Assembly: GCF_024707485.1 (NCBI RefSeq)
Contig: NZ_CP102602.1
Location: forward strand, 248,001-312,000
Direction of reading: 5' to 3'
DNA: 64,000 nucleotides
DNA from: Thermococcus thermotolerans
GTDB taxonomy: Archaea; Methanobacteriota_B; Thermococci; Thermococcales; Thermococcaceae
The notes beneath the pieces are model-generated. The model worked only from the letters and a program-made list of their open reading frames with translations. It was not told where the DNA came from and searched no databases. Each line of letters begins with the position of its first letter. Positions within the stretch are counted from its first letter, which is position 1. The position numbers and the translations under genes are program-made. Shown here in pieces: positions 17,175 to 26,426 of the stretch.

Positions 17175-17203
17175 TGAGCATATGCACAAACTTTAAAAGT
17201 CTT
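17175..17203. promoter_or_regulatory. Divergent promoter with near-perfect palindrome and symmetric TATA box
   Basis: The TGAGCATATGCACA site (17175-17188) adjoins CTTTAAAAG (about 17191-17200), which can serve as a TATA box in both directions. The site falls at the transcription start of the leftward gene (16756-17160) and upstream of the TATA of the rightward operon (17233), so one regulator could act oppositely on the two. Confidence 0.6.
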
Positions 17204-17232
17204 TAGGTTGCCCTAATCCTGGAGGTGAGAAC

Positions 17233-18102
17233 TTGCAGATAGCGGTGAGTGGCGGGAAGGGCGGAACCGGAAAGTCAACCGTCGCCGTTAACCTTGCGAT
17301 AGCCCTGCGCGATCACTACGACCTTGTCTTGGCTGATCTCGATGTTGAGGGGCCCAACGATCACCTCTTGCTGGGGATTAGACTGGCCAACGAGGAGCCT
17401 GTTGAGATGTTCATGCCGCAGTTCGACTATGGAAAGTGCATCCGTTGCAGGAAGTGCGCGGAAGTCTGCGAGGAGCACGCGATAATAACCATGCGCGACG
17501 GGACACCCTTTCTGATGCCGAACCTCTGCTCCGGCTGTGGGGCGTGTGATATAGTTTGTCCGGTTTCGGGGGCCATTCTGCCGGGCAAGAAGCTGATGGG
17601 GCACACCTACCTTACCGAGACGCCCTACGGCTTCCCGCTCGTTACAGGGAGGCTCCTTGAGGGCGAGGAGAGGGCAATGCCGATAGTTTCGAGAGCCAAG
17701 AAGCGCGCCAAAGGGCTTGGGAAGGAGCTTTTGATGGTTGACACCGCCGCGGGGACAAGCAACACCGTTTCAAAAGCACTTGAGGACTCAAGGCTCATCA
17801 TAGCCGTCACCGAGCCGACGCCCCTGGGGGTTCACGACGGTGAGCTGATACTCAGACTGGCAAAGATGATGGGCATCCCTGCGGCTGTCGTCGTGAACCG
17901 CTCGGACATCGGCGACGTGGCCAAGGTGTGCGAGATTGCCGGGAAGTACGGTGCGGAGGTAATAGCGGAGATTCCCTACAGCGAGAACGTCATAAGGAGC
18001 TACGTCGCGGGGAGGCCTGTAGTCCTGACGGACTATCCAGAGGCGGAAATCTTCCGGGAGATGGCAGAGAGGGTAGTTGAGCTTCTTGGGGGTGGTGAGT
18101 GA
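17233..18102 (+). CDS. MinD/Mrp-type P-loop ATPase with inserted ferredoxin domain
   Basis: The 289-residue protein has a deviant Walker A motif (SGGKGGTGKST) at its N-terminus. An inserted 2[4Fe-4S] ferredoxin domain (CIRCRKCAEVC and CSGCGACDIVCP, about residues 72-118) follows, then the rest of the ATPase fold (DTAAGT). This architecture is known from the ATPases encoded with the orange protein (ORP) in Desulfovibrio, where they work with a NifX-type Mo/Cu cluster protein. Its start is TTG after GGAGGTGAG. It overlaps the next ATPase gene by four bases, so the two probably form a heterodimer. Confidence 0.88.
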   Translation: MQIAVSGGKGGTGKSTVAVNLAIALRDHYDLVLADLDVEGPNDHLLLGIRLANEEPVEMFMPQFDYGKCIRCRKCAEVCEEHAIITMRDGTPFLMPNLCSGCGACDIVCPVSGAILPGKKLMGHTYLTETPYGFPLVTGRLLEGEERAMPIVSRAKKRAKGLGKELLMVDTAAGTSNTVSKALEDSRLIIAVTEPTPLGVHDGELILRLAKMMGIPAAVVVNRSDIGDVAKVCEIAGKYGAEVIAEIPYSENVIRSYVAGRPVVLTDYPEAEIFREMAERVVELLGGGE

Positions 18103-18989
18103 TGCAGCTTGTCATAGCGAGCGGTAAGGGGGGAGTCGGAAAAAGCACCGTCACGGCATCTCTCCTCTACCTGCTGAAGGACGAGTACAGGTTCGTTGCC
18201 GTCGATGCCGATGCAGACGCGCCTAACCTCGACCTGCTCCTTGGGGTTGAGAGCTGGGAGGAGGAGATGGAACTTGTAGGGGCGAAGGTGGCCCGCATAA
18301 ACACCGGGAGCTGCATAAGGTGCGGCATCTGCCAGGAGCGCTGTCCATACGACTGCATCAAAGTGGTAGACGGCGACTACGTTGTCAGCGAGCTGACCTG
18401 TGAGGGTTGCAACGTCTGCGGCCTCGTCTGTCCGGTTCCGGGGACGATAACGCTGGAAGAAGTCCGCTCCGGCGTGGTTAGGAAAGCGACCACCCGCTAC
18501 GGTTTCCCGCTGATTTCCGCCCAGCTCGACGTCGGAAGACCCAACAGCGGAAAGCTGGTCACCGAGGAGAAGGAGTGGGCGAAGAGGCTCATGGGGGAGC
18601 TCGGCATTGACCACATGATAGTGGACAGTGCCGCGGGCATAGGCTGTCAGGTCATAGCGAGCATTGGCGGAGCGGATCTGGCAATACTCGTGGCGGAGCC
18701 TACCCCCGCTTCCCTCAGCGACGTTCAGAGGGTTTACAGGGTCGTCCAGCACTTCAGACAGCCGGCTTACCTCATCATCAACAAGGCCGACTTCAATCCT
18801 GGCTTTACTGCCCTCAAGGAGTGGGCCGAGGCCGAGGGAATCCCGATACTCGGGGAGATACCCTACGACAGAGCAATTCCGAGGAGCATGAGCATGCTGA
18901 GACCCTTCGTCGAGGCGTTCCCCCACTCGAAGGCGGCTGATGCCATGAGGGAGGTAGTGGGGCGGGTAAAAGACGAAATCCTGAAATAA
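18099..18989 (+). CDS. MinD/Mrp-type P-loop ATPase with inserted ferredoxin domain (second copy)
   Basis: A 296-residue paralogue of the preceding gene. Walker A is SGKGGVGKST. Two ferredoxin Cys clusters follow (CIRCGICQERCPYDC and CEGCNVCGLVCP, about residues 68-113), and DSAAGIG lies near residue 172. It starts at an ATGA-type overlap behind GGTGGTGAG, so translation is coupled. It presumably loads or transfers Fe-S or Mo-containing clusters together with the NifX-like proteins encoded next door. Confidence 0.88.
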   Translation: MMQLVIASGKGGVGKSTVTASLLYLLKDEYRFVAVDADADAPNLDLLLGVESWEEEMELVGAKVARINTGSCIRCGICQERCPYDCIKVVDGDYVVSELTCEGCNVCGLVCPVPGTITLEEVRSGVVRKATTRYGFPLISAQLDVGRPNSGKLVTEEKEWAKRLMGELGIDHMIVDSAAGIGCQVIASIGGADLAILVAEPTPASLSDVQRVYRVVQHFRQPAYLIINKADFNPGFTALKEWAEAEGIPILGEIPYDRAIPRSMSMLRPFVEAFPHSKAADAMREVVGRVKDEILK

Positions 18990-18992
18990 CCG

Positions 18993-19820
18993 CTACGGAT
19001 TTCCAAGGGGAAGGTTCACCCCTCTCCCGTTTACCACTACTGCAACCCTCATGGAGATGGGGAGGCTTTCGCGGTTTTTCACAGTTCCGTTGAAAACAAT
19101 CACGAAGGAACCGTACGGCCCTTTTGCCCAGATTCCAACGGAGTTTTTGTCGTCGATTCCCATTGGTATGAACGTCTCCGTTCCATCTCCTTCACAGGAG
19201 CTTACCTCCTCCCCGTTTTCGGTGTGGTGCCAGCACCTCCAGGCTACTTCCCTGGTAATCTCGACTATGCTGAGGTTCTTGGGATAGAAGAGTGAGATCC
19301 CTTCAACCCACTCCACCGTTGCAGGGTTTGAGAGGTAATAAAGGAATACTACGGCCTTTCCGTCTATCTCCGTGTAAATCATTCCATAAAGAAGGTCGAA
19401 GTCCTTGGAGTCTGGAGTGATTTCTCTGATCGGGGGGACGGAGAGGTAGGGTTTTTCCACATGCCATCCCGAAGAACCGCTGACCGTCTTGGAGCCGTTG
19501 GCAAAGGAATAGGCGTACCTCTGATAGACCCTCCCTACCTTTCCATCCTCTGCCAGTTCCCCCAGAACTGCGAGCGGGTAGTTGGGGTCGAGTGAGGAGT
19601 TAAAAGAGTCTCTAAGAACACTTACGAGGTTCTCAGCCCCGTTAACTCTTTCCGTCCACTTCTCAACGTTTATCTGGTTGACATAGGGGCATATCGTGTA
19701 CGGGATGGGATTGGGTCGTTGGACGTTTTCACTGGGATTCCTGAAGTCTGAGAAGGATACGATGAGCCCTGCTGCGATAACGAGGAGCATTCCCGCAGTA
19801 AGTAGCTTCCCGAAACTCAT
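18993..19820 (-). CDS. Membrane-anchored extracellular protein, function unknown
   Basis: The 275-residue protein starts with a hydrophobic segment (about residues 7-24) that could be a signal anchor. A soluble domain follows with several N-glycosylation sequons and two Cys pairs, typical of a thermococcal surface protein. I do not recognise the family. A TATA-like element (TTTACTTTATGC) lies about 25-35 bases before ATG 19820, so the transcript may be leaderless. In-frame GTGs at 19826 and 19829 are alternatives. Confidence 0.55.
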   Translation of the reverse strand: MSFGKLLTAGMLLVIAAGLIVSFSDFRNPSENVQRPNPIPYTICPYVNQINVEKWTERVNGAENLVSVLRDSFNSSLDPNYPLAVLGELAEDGKVGRVYQRYAYSFANGSKTVSGSSGWHVEKPYLSVPPIREITPDSKDFDLLYGMIYTEIDGKAVVFLYYLSNPATVEWVEGISLFYPKNLSIVEITREVAWRCWHHTENGEEVSSCEGDGTETFIPMGIDDKNSVGIWAKGPYGSFVIVFNGTVKNRESLPISMRVAVVVNGRGVNLPLGNP

Positions 19821-19930
19821 GTCCACCACATAATTTCATTTTGCATAAAGTAAATAAGGCTTTCGTTTTCATGGTAATCTCCGACCCAAACCTTAAAAGC
19901 CCAGCCGCCTAGTCCCACCGGTGGTGTAAA

Positions 19931-20371
19931 ATGGCCGAGACCAACGAGATGGAGAAACTCGCTTACGAGTATCAGCTCCTCCAGGCCCAGGCCCAGCTTC
20001 TGGCCCAGAACCTCGAACTGCTCACCCTTGGAAGGAACGAGTTTCAGGCGGTAAAAGAAACGCTGGAGGAGCTCAGGAAGGTCGAGGAGGAGAAACCGGA
20101 GATTCTGGTGCCCATTGGGGCAGGCTCATTCCTGAAGGCGAGGATAGAGGACAAGGAAAACGCGATAGTCAGCGTTGGCGCCGGCTACGCCATAGAGAAA
20201 AACCTCGACGATGCCGTAGCGTACCTCGACGCTCGTATAAAAGAATACGAGGAGGCAATAGCCAAGACTCAGGAGGCCCTGAGGAAGCTCGAAGCCCAGC
20301 TTGGAGACCTGGCCAAGAGGGCCCAGGAGATACAGCAGAGGCAGGCTATGGGCTTTAGTGTTAAGAGATGA
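19931..20371 (+). CDS. pfdA: Prefoldin alpha subunit
   Basis: The 146-residue protein has two long coiled-coil helices (about residues 5-50 and 95-140) flanking a beta hairpin ([12 protein letters not shown], then [12 protein letters not shown]), the hallmark of prefoldin alpha. The alpha2-beta4 hexamer holds unfolded proteins and passes them to the thermosome. The beta subunit is not in the window. GGTGGTG precedes the ATG. Confidence 0.94.
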   Translation: MAETNEMEKLAYEYQLLQAQAQLLAQNLELLTLGRNEFQAVKETLEELRKVEEEKPEILVPIGAGSFLKARIEDKENAIVSVGAGYAIEKNLDDAVAYLDARIKEYEEAIAKTQEALRKLEAQLGDLAKRAQEIQQRQAMGFSVKR

Positions 20372-20453
20372 CGTTTATCCAAAATTTTTCGGCTCCGAAC
20401 ATCAAAATCTTGGGATAATATTTTAAACTTTTTATCCCAGAGTACGTTTTAGT

Positions 20454-22184
20454 ATGCGGAGGAAACTCAGGATAACTTCAATCATGCTGGTTTTAACCCT
20501 GCTTCTTGGAACCTTTGGGCTAGCTGTGCCCACGATTACTGTTAACGTTCAGGAGATTGGAACCGGTGCCAACAGGCTTGTGAGCCCGGTTTGGGAGGGG
20601 AGATACACACTGTGGCAGTCGGGTACCGATGTCGTTGCCGTGGAGCTGATATTGACCGCTGATATGCCGGCGGGCACGGTTGTATACGTCATGCTGAAAA
20701 ACTCTTCGGGTGTTGTTGTCTCGAACGGCACCCTTGTTGTAGGGTCCGGGGGCATCCCTGCGGGGACACCCTTCAATGTTACGGTTACTCCCGTTAATTC
20801 CGCATGGGTGGATCCGACACAGACGGAAGTTATCATTCTGTCCTCTGACTACAATACCGATTTGTCGGGCCCGATATTCGTGAATACTCAAAAGCTCGGC
20901 CTGGGTACTTATGATGGCAGTTATTCCCGTCCCATAACCGTCTATGGGACTTCTGTTTTTCTTGATTACTATCCGATACGGATGCTGTTCATATCGTCCA
21001 ATCCATCGTTCCCGTGGGACTCGCTGTATTTCACGAATACAACGGGGAGCTGCCTGTATTATTGGAAGGAGTTCAATGGGACGTTTGTCAATTCCGATGG
21101 GAGAACCTACTCCTGGGCGGTATTTTGGGTAAACGTCACGAACATCCCCGCCAATTCCAATGAGACAATTTTTGTGAACTACCTGGGAACCGGAAATCCG
21201 TGTTCTGCTTATGTGAATCCCAACAAGGTGTTTTTATTCTATGATAATTTCAGCAGTCTCGCCAACTGGCAGACGGGAGGTACCCCAACCATCTCCGGAG
21301 GGGAGCTCCAGCTGGATAGGGGCGACTGGATACTGAGCACGAGGAGCTTTCCGGTGCCCTATTCTGTCGAGGTCTTTACGAACCTTGCCTATGACGACGG
21401 AACCCCCTACGACACAAGGGGAGGGGGGTTTTTCTCCTGGGTCTATTCACTCGGGCCGTTTATCCTTCCCTACGTGGATTCCGCGGGTTCTGGAGTGGGA
21501 GAGGGAATAGGGACGGAATACCTGAACTGGGCGGGCACGCTGATTCCCTGGGGTCAGCAGGACGGGCTGGTTCAGGCAGACGCTAGTTCCCCGATCACAA
21601 CGCTGAACTGGAACTACGGAGACAGCAATCCTCCGTACATCATGGGGCAGTGGGAGATCCTCAATGCGACGGTAACCTCCACATCCGTTGATTTCTCGCA
21701 GGTACTGTTTCTGACATGGAATGGTGCCAGATGGGCCCTGTCCACAACGCCTTCCACGGGTATACCTGCGTACACCCAGAGCACGAGTTCATACACCATA
21801 ACGGTGACGTCCGACGGCAGGATACTGCTCGGCCAGTGGAGCGGCGGGCCCACCCGCGTGGACTTTGTCTTTGTGAGGAAGTACGTTTCCCCCGAACCCA
21901 CGTACACCCTCGGGAACGTGTATTACCACCTCACCTTCGTTCCGGAGCCGCCTGCGACGTCAATAACCGGAGCCTCGGTTGCCTCAACGGGTATTCCCAC
22001 AATAGCAGTTATCGGAAAGTCTGCCCCGGTGGCACTCCCGATCGGGGGTCAGACCTCCGGCGGAAAGACCATCCCACAGCTTCAGAACGAGACCGATGAG
22101 GTCAGGGGTCAGAGTAACACCACAGAGAGAATTAAAGAGCTGGCAAGGGACGCGAACCTTACCCTCCCCTCCAATGGTCCGTAG
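20454..22184 (+). CDS. Large secreted protein with DUF2341-type and lectin-like segments
   Basis: This 576-residue protein has an N-terminal signal peptide (hydrophobic residues about 8-24, cleavage likely near LAVPT). Beta-rich domains rich in Ser, Thr, Gly, Asn and Tyr follow. A stretch around residues 235-265 (VNVTNIPANSNETIFVNY, then FYDNFSS) is characteristic of DUF2341-type domains followed by a jelly-roll module. Many N-glycosylation sequons point to a cell-surface location. The C-terminal 60 residues are low-complexity and polar, without a clear membrane anchor. Its last 26 bases overlap the convergent epimerase gene. Confidence 0.7.
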   Translation: MRRKLRITSIMLVLTLLLGTFGLAVPTITVNVQEIGTGANRLVSPVWEGRYTLWQSGTDVVAVELILTADMPAGTVVYVMLKNSSGVVVSNGTLVVGSGGIPAGTPFNVTVTPVNSAWVDPTQTEVIILSSDYNTDLSGPIFVNTQKLGLGTYDGSYSRPITVYGTSVFLDYYPIRMLFISSNPSFPWDSLYFTNTTGSCLYYWKEFNGTFVNSDGRTYSWAVFWVNVTNIPANSNETIFVNYLGTGNPCSAYVNPNKVFLFYDNFSSLANWQTGGTPTISGGELQLDRGDWILSTRSFPVPYSVEVFTNLAYDDGTPYDTRGGGFFSWVYSLGPFILPYVDSAGSGVGEGIGTEYLNWAGTLIPWGQQDGLVQADASSPITTLNWNYGDSNPPYIMGQWEILNATVTSTSVDFSQVLFLTWNGARWALSTTPSTGIPAYTQSTSSYTITVTSDGRILLGQWSGGPTRVDFVFVRKYVSPEPTYTLGNVYYHLTFVPEPPATSITGASVASTGIPTIAVIGKSAPVALPIGGQTSGGKTIPQLQNETDEVRGQSNTTERIKELARDANLTLPSNGP

Positions 22185-23091
22185 CGTACCACTCCACCGT
22201 TTTCTTTAGTCCTTCCTCCAGCGAGAACTCCGGCTCGAAGCCGAGCTTTCTTATCTCTCCTATGTCGGCGAGACTGTGCCTTATGTCGCCGGGTCTCGGC
22301 TTATCGAAGAGGATTGACGTATTTGCTCCGGTTATCTCGATTATCTTGGTGGCGAGCTCCAGTATGCTTGTTCCTCTTCCGGTGGCAACGTTGAAGACCC
22401 TCCCGTTGGCGCGCCTGCTCTCAGCCACCAGCAGGTTGGCTCTCACAACGTCTTTCACGTAGATGAAGTCCCTTGTCTGCTTTCCGTCCCCAAAAATGAC
22501 CAGCGGTTCGTTCTTCAGCGCGCGGTTGATGAAGATGCTGATGACGCCGGCGTACTGATTAAAGCCCTGTCTGGGGCCGAAGACGTTGAAGTACCTCAGC
22601 GAGACGACGGGCAGGCCGTACAGTTCGTGAAAGACGCGGAGATACTCTTCAGCTGTTGCCTTGGTCAGGCCGTAGGGCGAGAGCGGTCTTGGCCTCTCTG
22701 TTTCTTTTAACGGGAGGTTCGGGTTGTCCCCGTAGACCGCCGCCGAAGATGCAAAAATTAGCTTTCCGTGCCCATCGAGCAGTGCCCTCAGGATGTTGAT
22801 CGTACCGATGACGTTCACTTCCTCCGTAAAAACCGGATCCCTTATGCTCTCCACGACGCTGACCTGTGCCGCCTCGTGGAATACGTAATCCGCGTGGCTT
22901 ATCAGCTCGGCTATGGTGGAGTAGTCCCTGATGTCGGCTTTAACGAGCTTCGCTCCCGGCGGAACGTTCTCCTCCTTTCCCGTGTAGAGGTTGTCGATTA
23001 TGACTACCTCGTTGTCCTTGACCAGCTCCCAGGCGATGTGGGAGCCTATGAATCCCGCCCCTCCGGTGACGACCACGAGCTTGTTCCTCAT
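22159..23091 (-). CDS. galE: NAD-dependent sugar-nucleotide epimerase (GalE-like)
   Basis: The 310-residue extended-SDR enzyme has the NAD motif GGAGFIGSH at the N-terminus, the catalytic Ser in FASSAAVYGD and the YGLTK (YxxxK) dyad near residue 145. Together these indicate a UDP-glucose, UDP-GlcNAc or dTDP-sugar 4-epimerase. The exact substrate cannot be called; the product would feed N-glycan or surface-polymer synthesis. The promoter region is shared with the divergent purA. Confidence 0.85.
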   Translation of the reverse strand: MRNKLVVVTGGAGFIGSHIAWELVKDNEVVIIDNLYTGKEENVPPGAKLVKADIRDYSTIAELISHADYVFHEAAQVSVVESIRDPVFTEEVNVIGTINILRALLDGHGKLIFASSAAVYGDNPNLPLKETERPRPLSPYGLTKATAEEYLRVFHELYGLPVVSLRYFNVFGPRQGFNQYAGVISIFINRALKNEPLVIFGDGKQTRDFIYVKDVVRANLLVAESRRANGRVFNVATGRGTSILELATKIIEITGANTSILFDKPRPGDIRHSLADIGEIRKLGFEPEFSLEEGLKKTVEWYATDHWRGG

Positions 23092-23223
23092 TGCTACCCC
23101 CGTTGGTAGTGTTTGCCACAGGTTTTAACCTTTTGCCGGGTCAGCGCCCAGTATTTTGACTTGTTCTTGTTAAATTCGAAACCGTTATAAGCCCCCTATT
23201 GACTTAAACCTGGGTAAGGAGCC

Positions 23224-24243
23224 ATGCCGAGCTACATCGTTGTTGGAGGCCAGTGGGGAGACGAGGGCAAGGGTTCCGTTATAGCTTACCTTGCCCTGAA
23301 GGACGAACCCGAAATCATAGCGCGCGGTGGAGTGGGGACGAACGCAGGACACAGCGTTTTTATCAGCGGTAAAAAGTACGCGGTGAGACAGCTGCCGACG
23401 GCCTTTATCCAGAGAAAAGCAAGACTTCTCGTCGGCGCCGGCGTTCTCGTTGATCCTGGAGTTTTCTTCCGCGAACTTGAGCACCTCAGGGACTTCAACG
23501 TAGCCGAAAGGGTTGGAATAGACTACCGCTGTTCCATAATCGAGGATGAACACAAGAGGCTCGACCGTTCGAATTCCCACCTTCACGAGGAGATAGGCAC
23601 AACCGGGAGCGGCTGCGGGCCGGCAAACGCCGACAGGGTCATGAGACGAGCAAGGCTTGCAAGGGACGTCCCCGAGCTTGAACCCTACCTGACGGATGTC
23701 GCCCAAGAGGTCAACGACGCCCTTGATGACGGAAAGCTCGTGCTCATTGAAGGAACGCAGGGCTTCGGGCTGAGCCTCTACTACGGAACCTACCCCTACG
23801 TGACCTCGAAGGACACGACCGCCTCCGCCATAGCGAGCGACGTTGGAATAGGTCCGACGAGGGTTGATGACGTCATAGTCGTCTTCAAGAGCTTCCCGAC
23901 GAGGGTAGGGGCGGGACCGTTTCCAACCGAGATGAGCCAAGAGGAAGCAGAAAAGCTGGGGCTCATCGAATACGGAACCGTCACCGGTAGGAGGCGCCGC
24001 GTGGGCTGGTTTGACTTCGACTTCGCCCGCTATTCGGCGAGGATAAACGGTGCAACGATGCTCGCACTGACGATGCTCGACAAGTACGACAGGGATGCCT
24101 TCGGCGTTACTGACTACGACAAACTGCCGAAGAGGGCGAAAGAGTTCGTTGAAGAAATCGAGGAGCGCGTCGGTGTTCCCGTTGGGCTCATCAAGACAGG
24201 GCCGGAGCTGGAGCACATAATAGATAGAAGGGAAGTCATCTGA
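23224..24243 (+). CDS. purA: Adenylosuccinate synthetase
   Basis: A 339-residue archaeal short-form PurA. It uses GTP and aspartate to turn IMP into adenylosuccinate. The P-loop-like signature [10 protein letters not shown] begins near residue 7 and the catalytic [10 protein letters not shown] loop follows; the [19 protein letters not shown] region binds IMP. The protein is shorter than bacterial PurA (about 430), as usual in Thermococcales. GGAG precedes the ATG. It overlaps the convergent hydrolase gene by eight bases. Confidence 0.95.
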   Translation: MPSYIVVGGQWGDEGKGSVIAYLALKDEPEIIARGGVGTNAGHSVFISGKKYAVRQLPTAFIQRKARLLVGAGVLVDPGVFFRELEHLRDFNVAERVGIDYRCSIIEDEHKRLDRSNSHLHEEIGTTGSGCGPANADRVMRRARLARDVPELEPYLTDVAQEVNDALDDGKLVLIEGTQGFGLSLYYGTYPYVTSKDTTASAIASDVGIGPTRVDDVIVVFKSFPTRVGAGPFPTEMSQEEAEKLGLIEYGTVTGRRRRVGWFDFDFARYSARINGATMLALTMLDKYDRDAFGVTDYDKLPKRAKEFVEEIEERVGVPVGLIKTGPELEHIIDRREVI

Positions 24244-25027
24244 TGCTTTCCCTTTTTGCCATTTCAACCAGCCATCCCACTATAGCTTTGTGGAACTCGT
24301 CCGCCCATTCCGGGTCCTCGAATATCTCGTGGTAGGTCCCTTCAAATTCCCTTATCTCCTTGTCCTCAACGGTGAGTTCACTGAGAAGTCTTCTGGAGCC
24401 CTCGGGGGGTGTTATGATGTCTCCCGTGCCGACGAGGATGAGTACGGGGACCCTTATCTTTTCAGCCTCTCTGTGTGCCAGCTCCATGTTTTCGAAGGTG
24501 CTCCTGCCAAGTCTCGCCGAAATCCTGTCGTGAACGAGTGGGTCTTCCACGTAGCGCTTCACTGCCTCAGGATTCCGGGAGAGAAGCTTTGGATCGAGAC
24601 CGTTGGAGAGCGTTACTCCCGGCGCGATTTTTCCGAGGAACTTTGCCAGGGCCACCATGAATGAGGGCGTCTTTGGACTTTTCGCTAGTGCAGGAGAGGA
24701 AGCTATCACACCCCTTATTTTGTCGGGCCTGGTTTCCGCGTACCTTATTACCGCCAGCCCTCCAAGGCTGTGGCCGAATAGGAACGGCCTCTCCCCAATT
24801 TCCTCGATGATACCGTCGACGATGTTCATTGCCTCCTCTATGCTCGTGTGTCCCCTCTTGCCGGGACTCCTCCCGTGGCCGGGCCAGTCAAAGGCATAGA
24901 CGGCGAAGCCGGCATCGGTGAGCATCGAAATTAGCCTTTCATACCTTCCGCTGTGTTCTCCGAGGCCGTGGACAAGAACGACCCAGCCGAGCTTGGGTTC
25001 GCCAAATTTGGCTTTATACACATTCAT
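24236..25027 (-). CDS. Alpha/beta hydrolase, monoacylglycerol-lipase-like
   Basis: The 263-residue hydrolase has the oxyanion-hole motif [11 protein letters not shown] near residue 20, the nucleophile elbow GHSLGG near residue 90, Asp in GTGDIITP and His in GTYHEIFED near the C-terminus, completing the catalytic triad. This pattern is that of the monoglyceride lipase/lysophospholipase group; the natural ester substrate is unknown. ATG 25027 follows GGTGATTGAG and is preferred to the upstream in-frame start. Confidence 0.88.
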   Translation of the reverse strand: MNVYKAKFGEPKLGWVVLVHGLGEHSGRYERLISMLTDAGFAVYAFDWPGHGRSPGKRGHTSIEEAMNIVDGIIEEIGERPFLFGHSLGGLAVIRYAETRPDKIRGVIASSPALAKSPKTPSFMVALAKFLGKIAPGVTLSNGLDPKLLSRNPEAVKRYVEDPLVHDRISARLGRSTFENMELAHREAEKIRVPVLILVGTGDIITPPEGSRRLLSELTVEDKEIREFEGTYHEIFEDPEWADEFHKAIVGWLVEMAKRESIR

Positions 25028-25028
25028 C

Positions 25029-25433
25029 TCAATCACCGAGCCAGAGCCTTTTCAGCGGAAGAACGTCGAAGTCTTCATCCTCGCTGACCATGGCCTGAAG
25101 GCCATTGTTCTCTATGACTGCAACGTGAAGGGCATCGGAGGGACGGAGGTTGTATTTGACGATAATTTCCCGAGCAGTTAGGTAATCAAAGACTGCGAGG
25201 GGAAGAACTTCAACGTAGGGGAGAACCTTTTCATCTATGAATTCAATCGAAAGATTGTACGGGACACCATATTTCTTCTTTGCAACGTGAATGGTCTCGT
25301 CAAGAACCAGCGGACTTGTGTAAAGGCTATGGTTTTCAATCAGTTCGACGTAGAACTCGACTATTCTTCTCTCATCCTCGGGGGTCTTAGTTAGGAGGTA
25401 AACGAAGAGGTTTGTATCAATGAAGAGCTTCAT
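25029..25433 (-). CDS. vapC: VapC-like PIN-domain toxin
   Basis: The 134-residue PIN-domain ribonuclease has the acidic active-site positions: Asp6 (FIDTNLFVY), Glu in LDETIHVA, Asp in RPSDALHVA and acidic residues in SEDEDFD. It overlaps the antitoxin gene by four bases (ATGA). This is the standard VapBC arrangement, in which the toxin cleaves RNA unless bound by VapB. Its RNA target cannot be told. Confidence 0.87.
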   Translation of the reverse strand: MKLFIDTNLFVYLLTKTPEDERRIVEFYVELIENHSLYTSPLVLDETIHVAKKKYGVPYNLSIEFIDEKVLPYVEVLPLAVFDYLTAREIIVKYNLRPSDALHVAVIENNGLQAMVSEDEDFDVLPLKRLWLGD

Positions 25434-25705
25434 TCTTCAATCCCCCAAATTTCGTCGAACTCGTCTTCAAGGCTTATCCCTTTCAGCTCACCGAGTTTGG
25501 CGGGCTTACCTCTGGCTCTTTTGTGTTTCCACTCGAGGAGCTCTTCAATCAGCTCTTCTTTGCCCTTCTTGGGCATAATTATCAATCCCTTGTTAGTGGG
25601 CTCAACTACGACCTCTCCACCCTCTTTTATGCCGTAAGCTTCCCTGAAAACCTTTGGAATGACTATCTGTCCCTTCGGGCCGACCTTGAGACGGATACTA
25701 ACCAA
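25430..25705 (-). CDS. vapB: VapB-like AbrB-family antitoxin
   Basis: The 91-residue protein has an N-terminal AbrB/SpoVT swapped-hairpin DNA-binding domain (LKVGPKGQIVIPKVFREAYG, residues about 6-25). A Lys-rich helix and an acidic C-terminus, likely to wrap the toxin, follow. The TTG at 25705 is the chosen start because GGTGAT lies four bases before it. The complex probably represses its own promoter. Confidence 0.85.
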   Translation of the reverse strand: MVSIRLKVGPKGQIVIPKVFREAYGIKEGGEVVVEPTNKGLIIMPKKGKEELIEELLEWKHKRARGKPAKLGELKGISLEDEFDEIWGIEE

Positions 25706-25765
25706 GGGTATCACCGAGTATAACTATGAGTTCAACCGATAAAAAGGTTGCGAGACCAAAAAAGC

Positions 25766-26422
25766 TCAGGAGGAGAACGGACTCTCCTTTATCTTCTCGT
25801 TGGCGAAGCGGAGTATCTTTTCGACGTCTTCGCCGATCGTGTCCGGCTCGGGCTTCATGAGGAGGTAGAAGACGTTCGTCTTGGGTGTCAGGGATATGTG
25901 CTTCACGTTGTGTGGCTTCGACATGCCCTCAAGGAGGGCCCTGAGACCCTCGATGTCCCGTCTCTTCTCGTAGAGTGCTTCGTATTTCTTCCCGGCGATT
26001 TCGACTACCTCCTTCTGCAGGAGGGGCTCGTTCTCTATGTCGGGCCTCATGCGGTAGTAGCCCTTCTGGATGAGGTGGGCCTCGCGCTTTATCTGGGCGA
26101 AGGGTTTGACGACCACGTATAGCTTGTCGTGTCTGCTGGTTATGAGGGCGATCGGGAAGTATAGGAGGCTGTGTCGCGGGAGGAGGGTCAGTGTGTATTC
26201 AAATTTTCTGATGTTTTCGCGGTTGACCTTGTATGTTGCCCTGAACCCTATGTAACCTCCGAGCCATACGTATTCCTTGTCTTCCGGTTTTACAACTTCC
26301 TCGATGGATTTGAGGTAGTGGTACATCAGCTGAAGGTTGAGCTTCCTGCCCTTATAGAACTGTATCGTCGTCAGTGCCGCCAGCACCATTATGACCAGTA
26401 TCCACGTGGACGAGAACTCCAT
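25766..26422 (-). CDS. Membrane-anchored protein of the ArsA-like operon, function unknown
   Basis: The 218-residue protein has one N-terminal transmembrane helix (about residues 8-22) and a soluble mixed alpha/beta domain. Basic and acidic stretches alternate and there are no Cys residues. I do not recognise it. It starts five bases after the MIP18-like gene, whose final codons supply the RBS (GGAGGT), so it is the last gene of the operon that starts at CstA or at the gene at 28302. A peripheral membrane role coupled to the ATPase is conceivable. Confidence 0.6.
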   Translation of the reverse strand: MEFSSTWILVIMVLAALTTIQFYKGRKLNLQLMYHYLKSIEEVVKPEDKEYVWLGGYIGFRATYKVNRENIRKFEYTLTLLPRHSLLYFPIALITSRHDKLYVVVKPFAQIKREAHLIQKGYYRMRPDIENEPLLQKEVVEIAGKKYEALYEKRRDIEGLRALLEGMSKPHNVKHISLTPKTNVFYLLMKPEPDTIGEDVEKILRFANEKIKESPFSS

Positions 26423-26426
26423 TGGC

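Noticed and set aside
18033-18926. 297-residue minus-strand frame
   Set aside because: It is antisense to the second MinD-type ATPase, which has clear motifs.
15565-18989. Nitrogen fixation locus
   Set aside because: NifX/NifB-type domains and ATPases resembling NifH superfamily members are present, but there is no nitrogenase structural gene and the ATPases have the ferredoxin-inserted MinD layout.
23185-24267. 360-residue minus-strand frame
   Set aside because: It is entirely antisense to the well-conserved purA gene, with Cys- and Tyr-rich composition typical of shadow frames in GC-rich codons.
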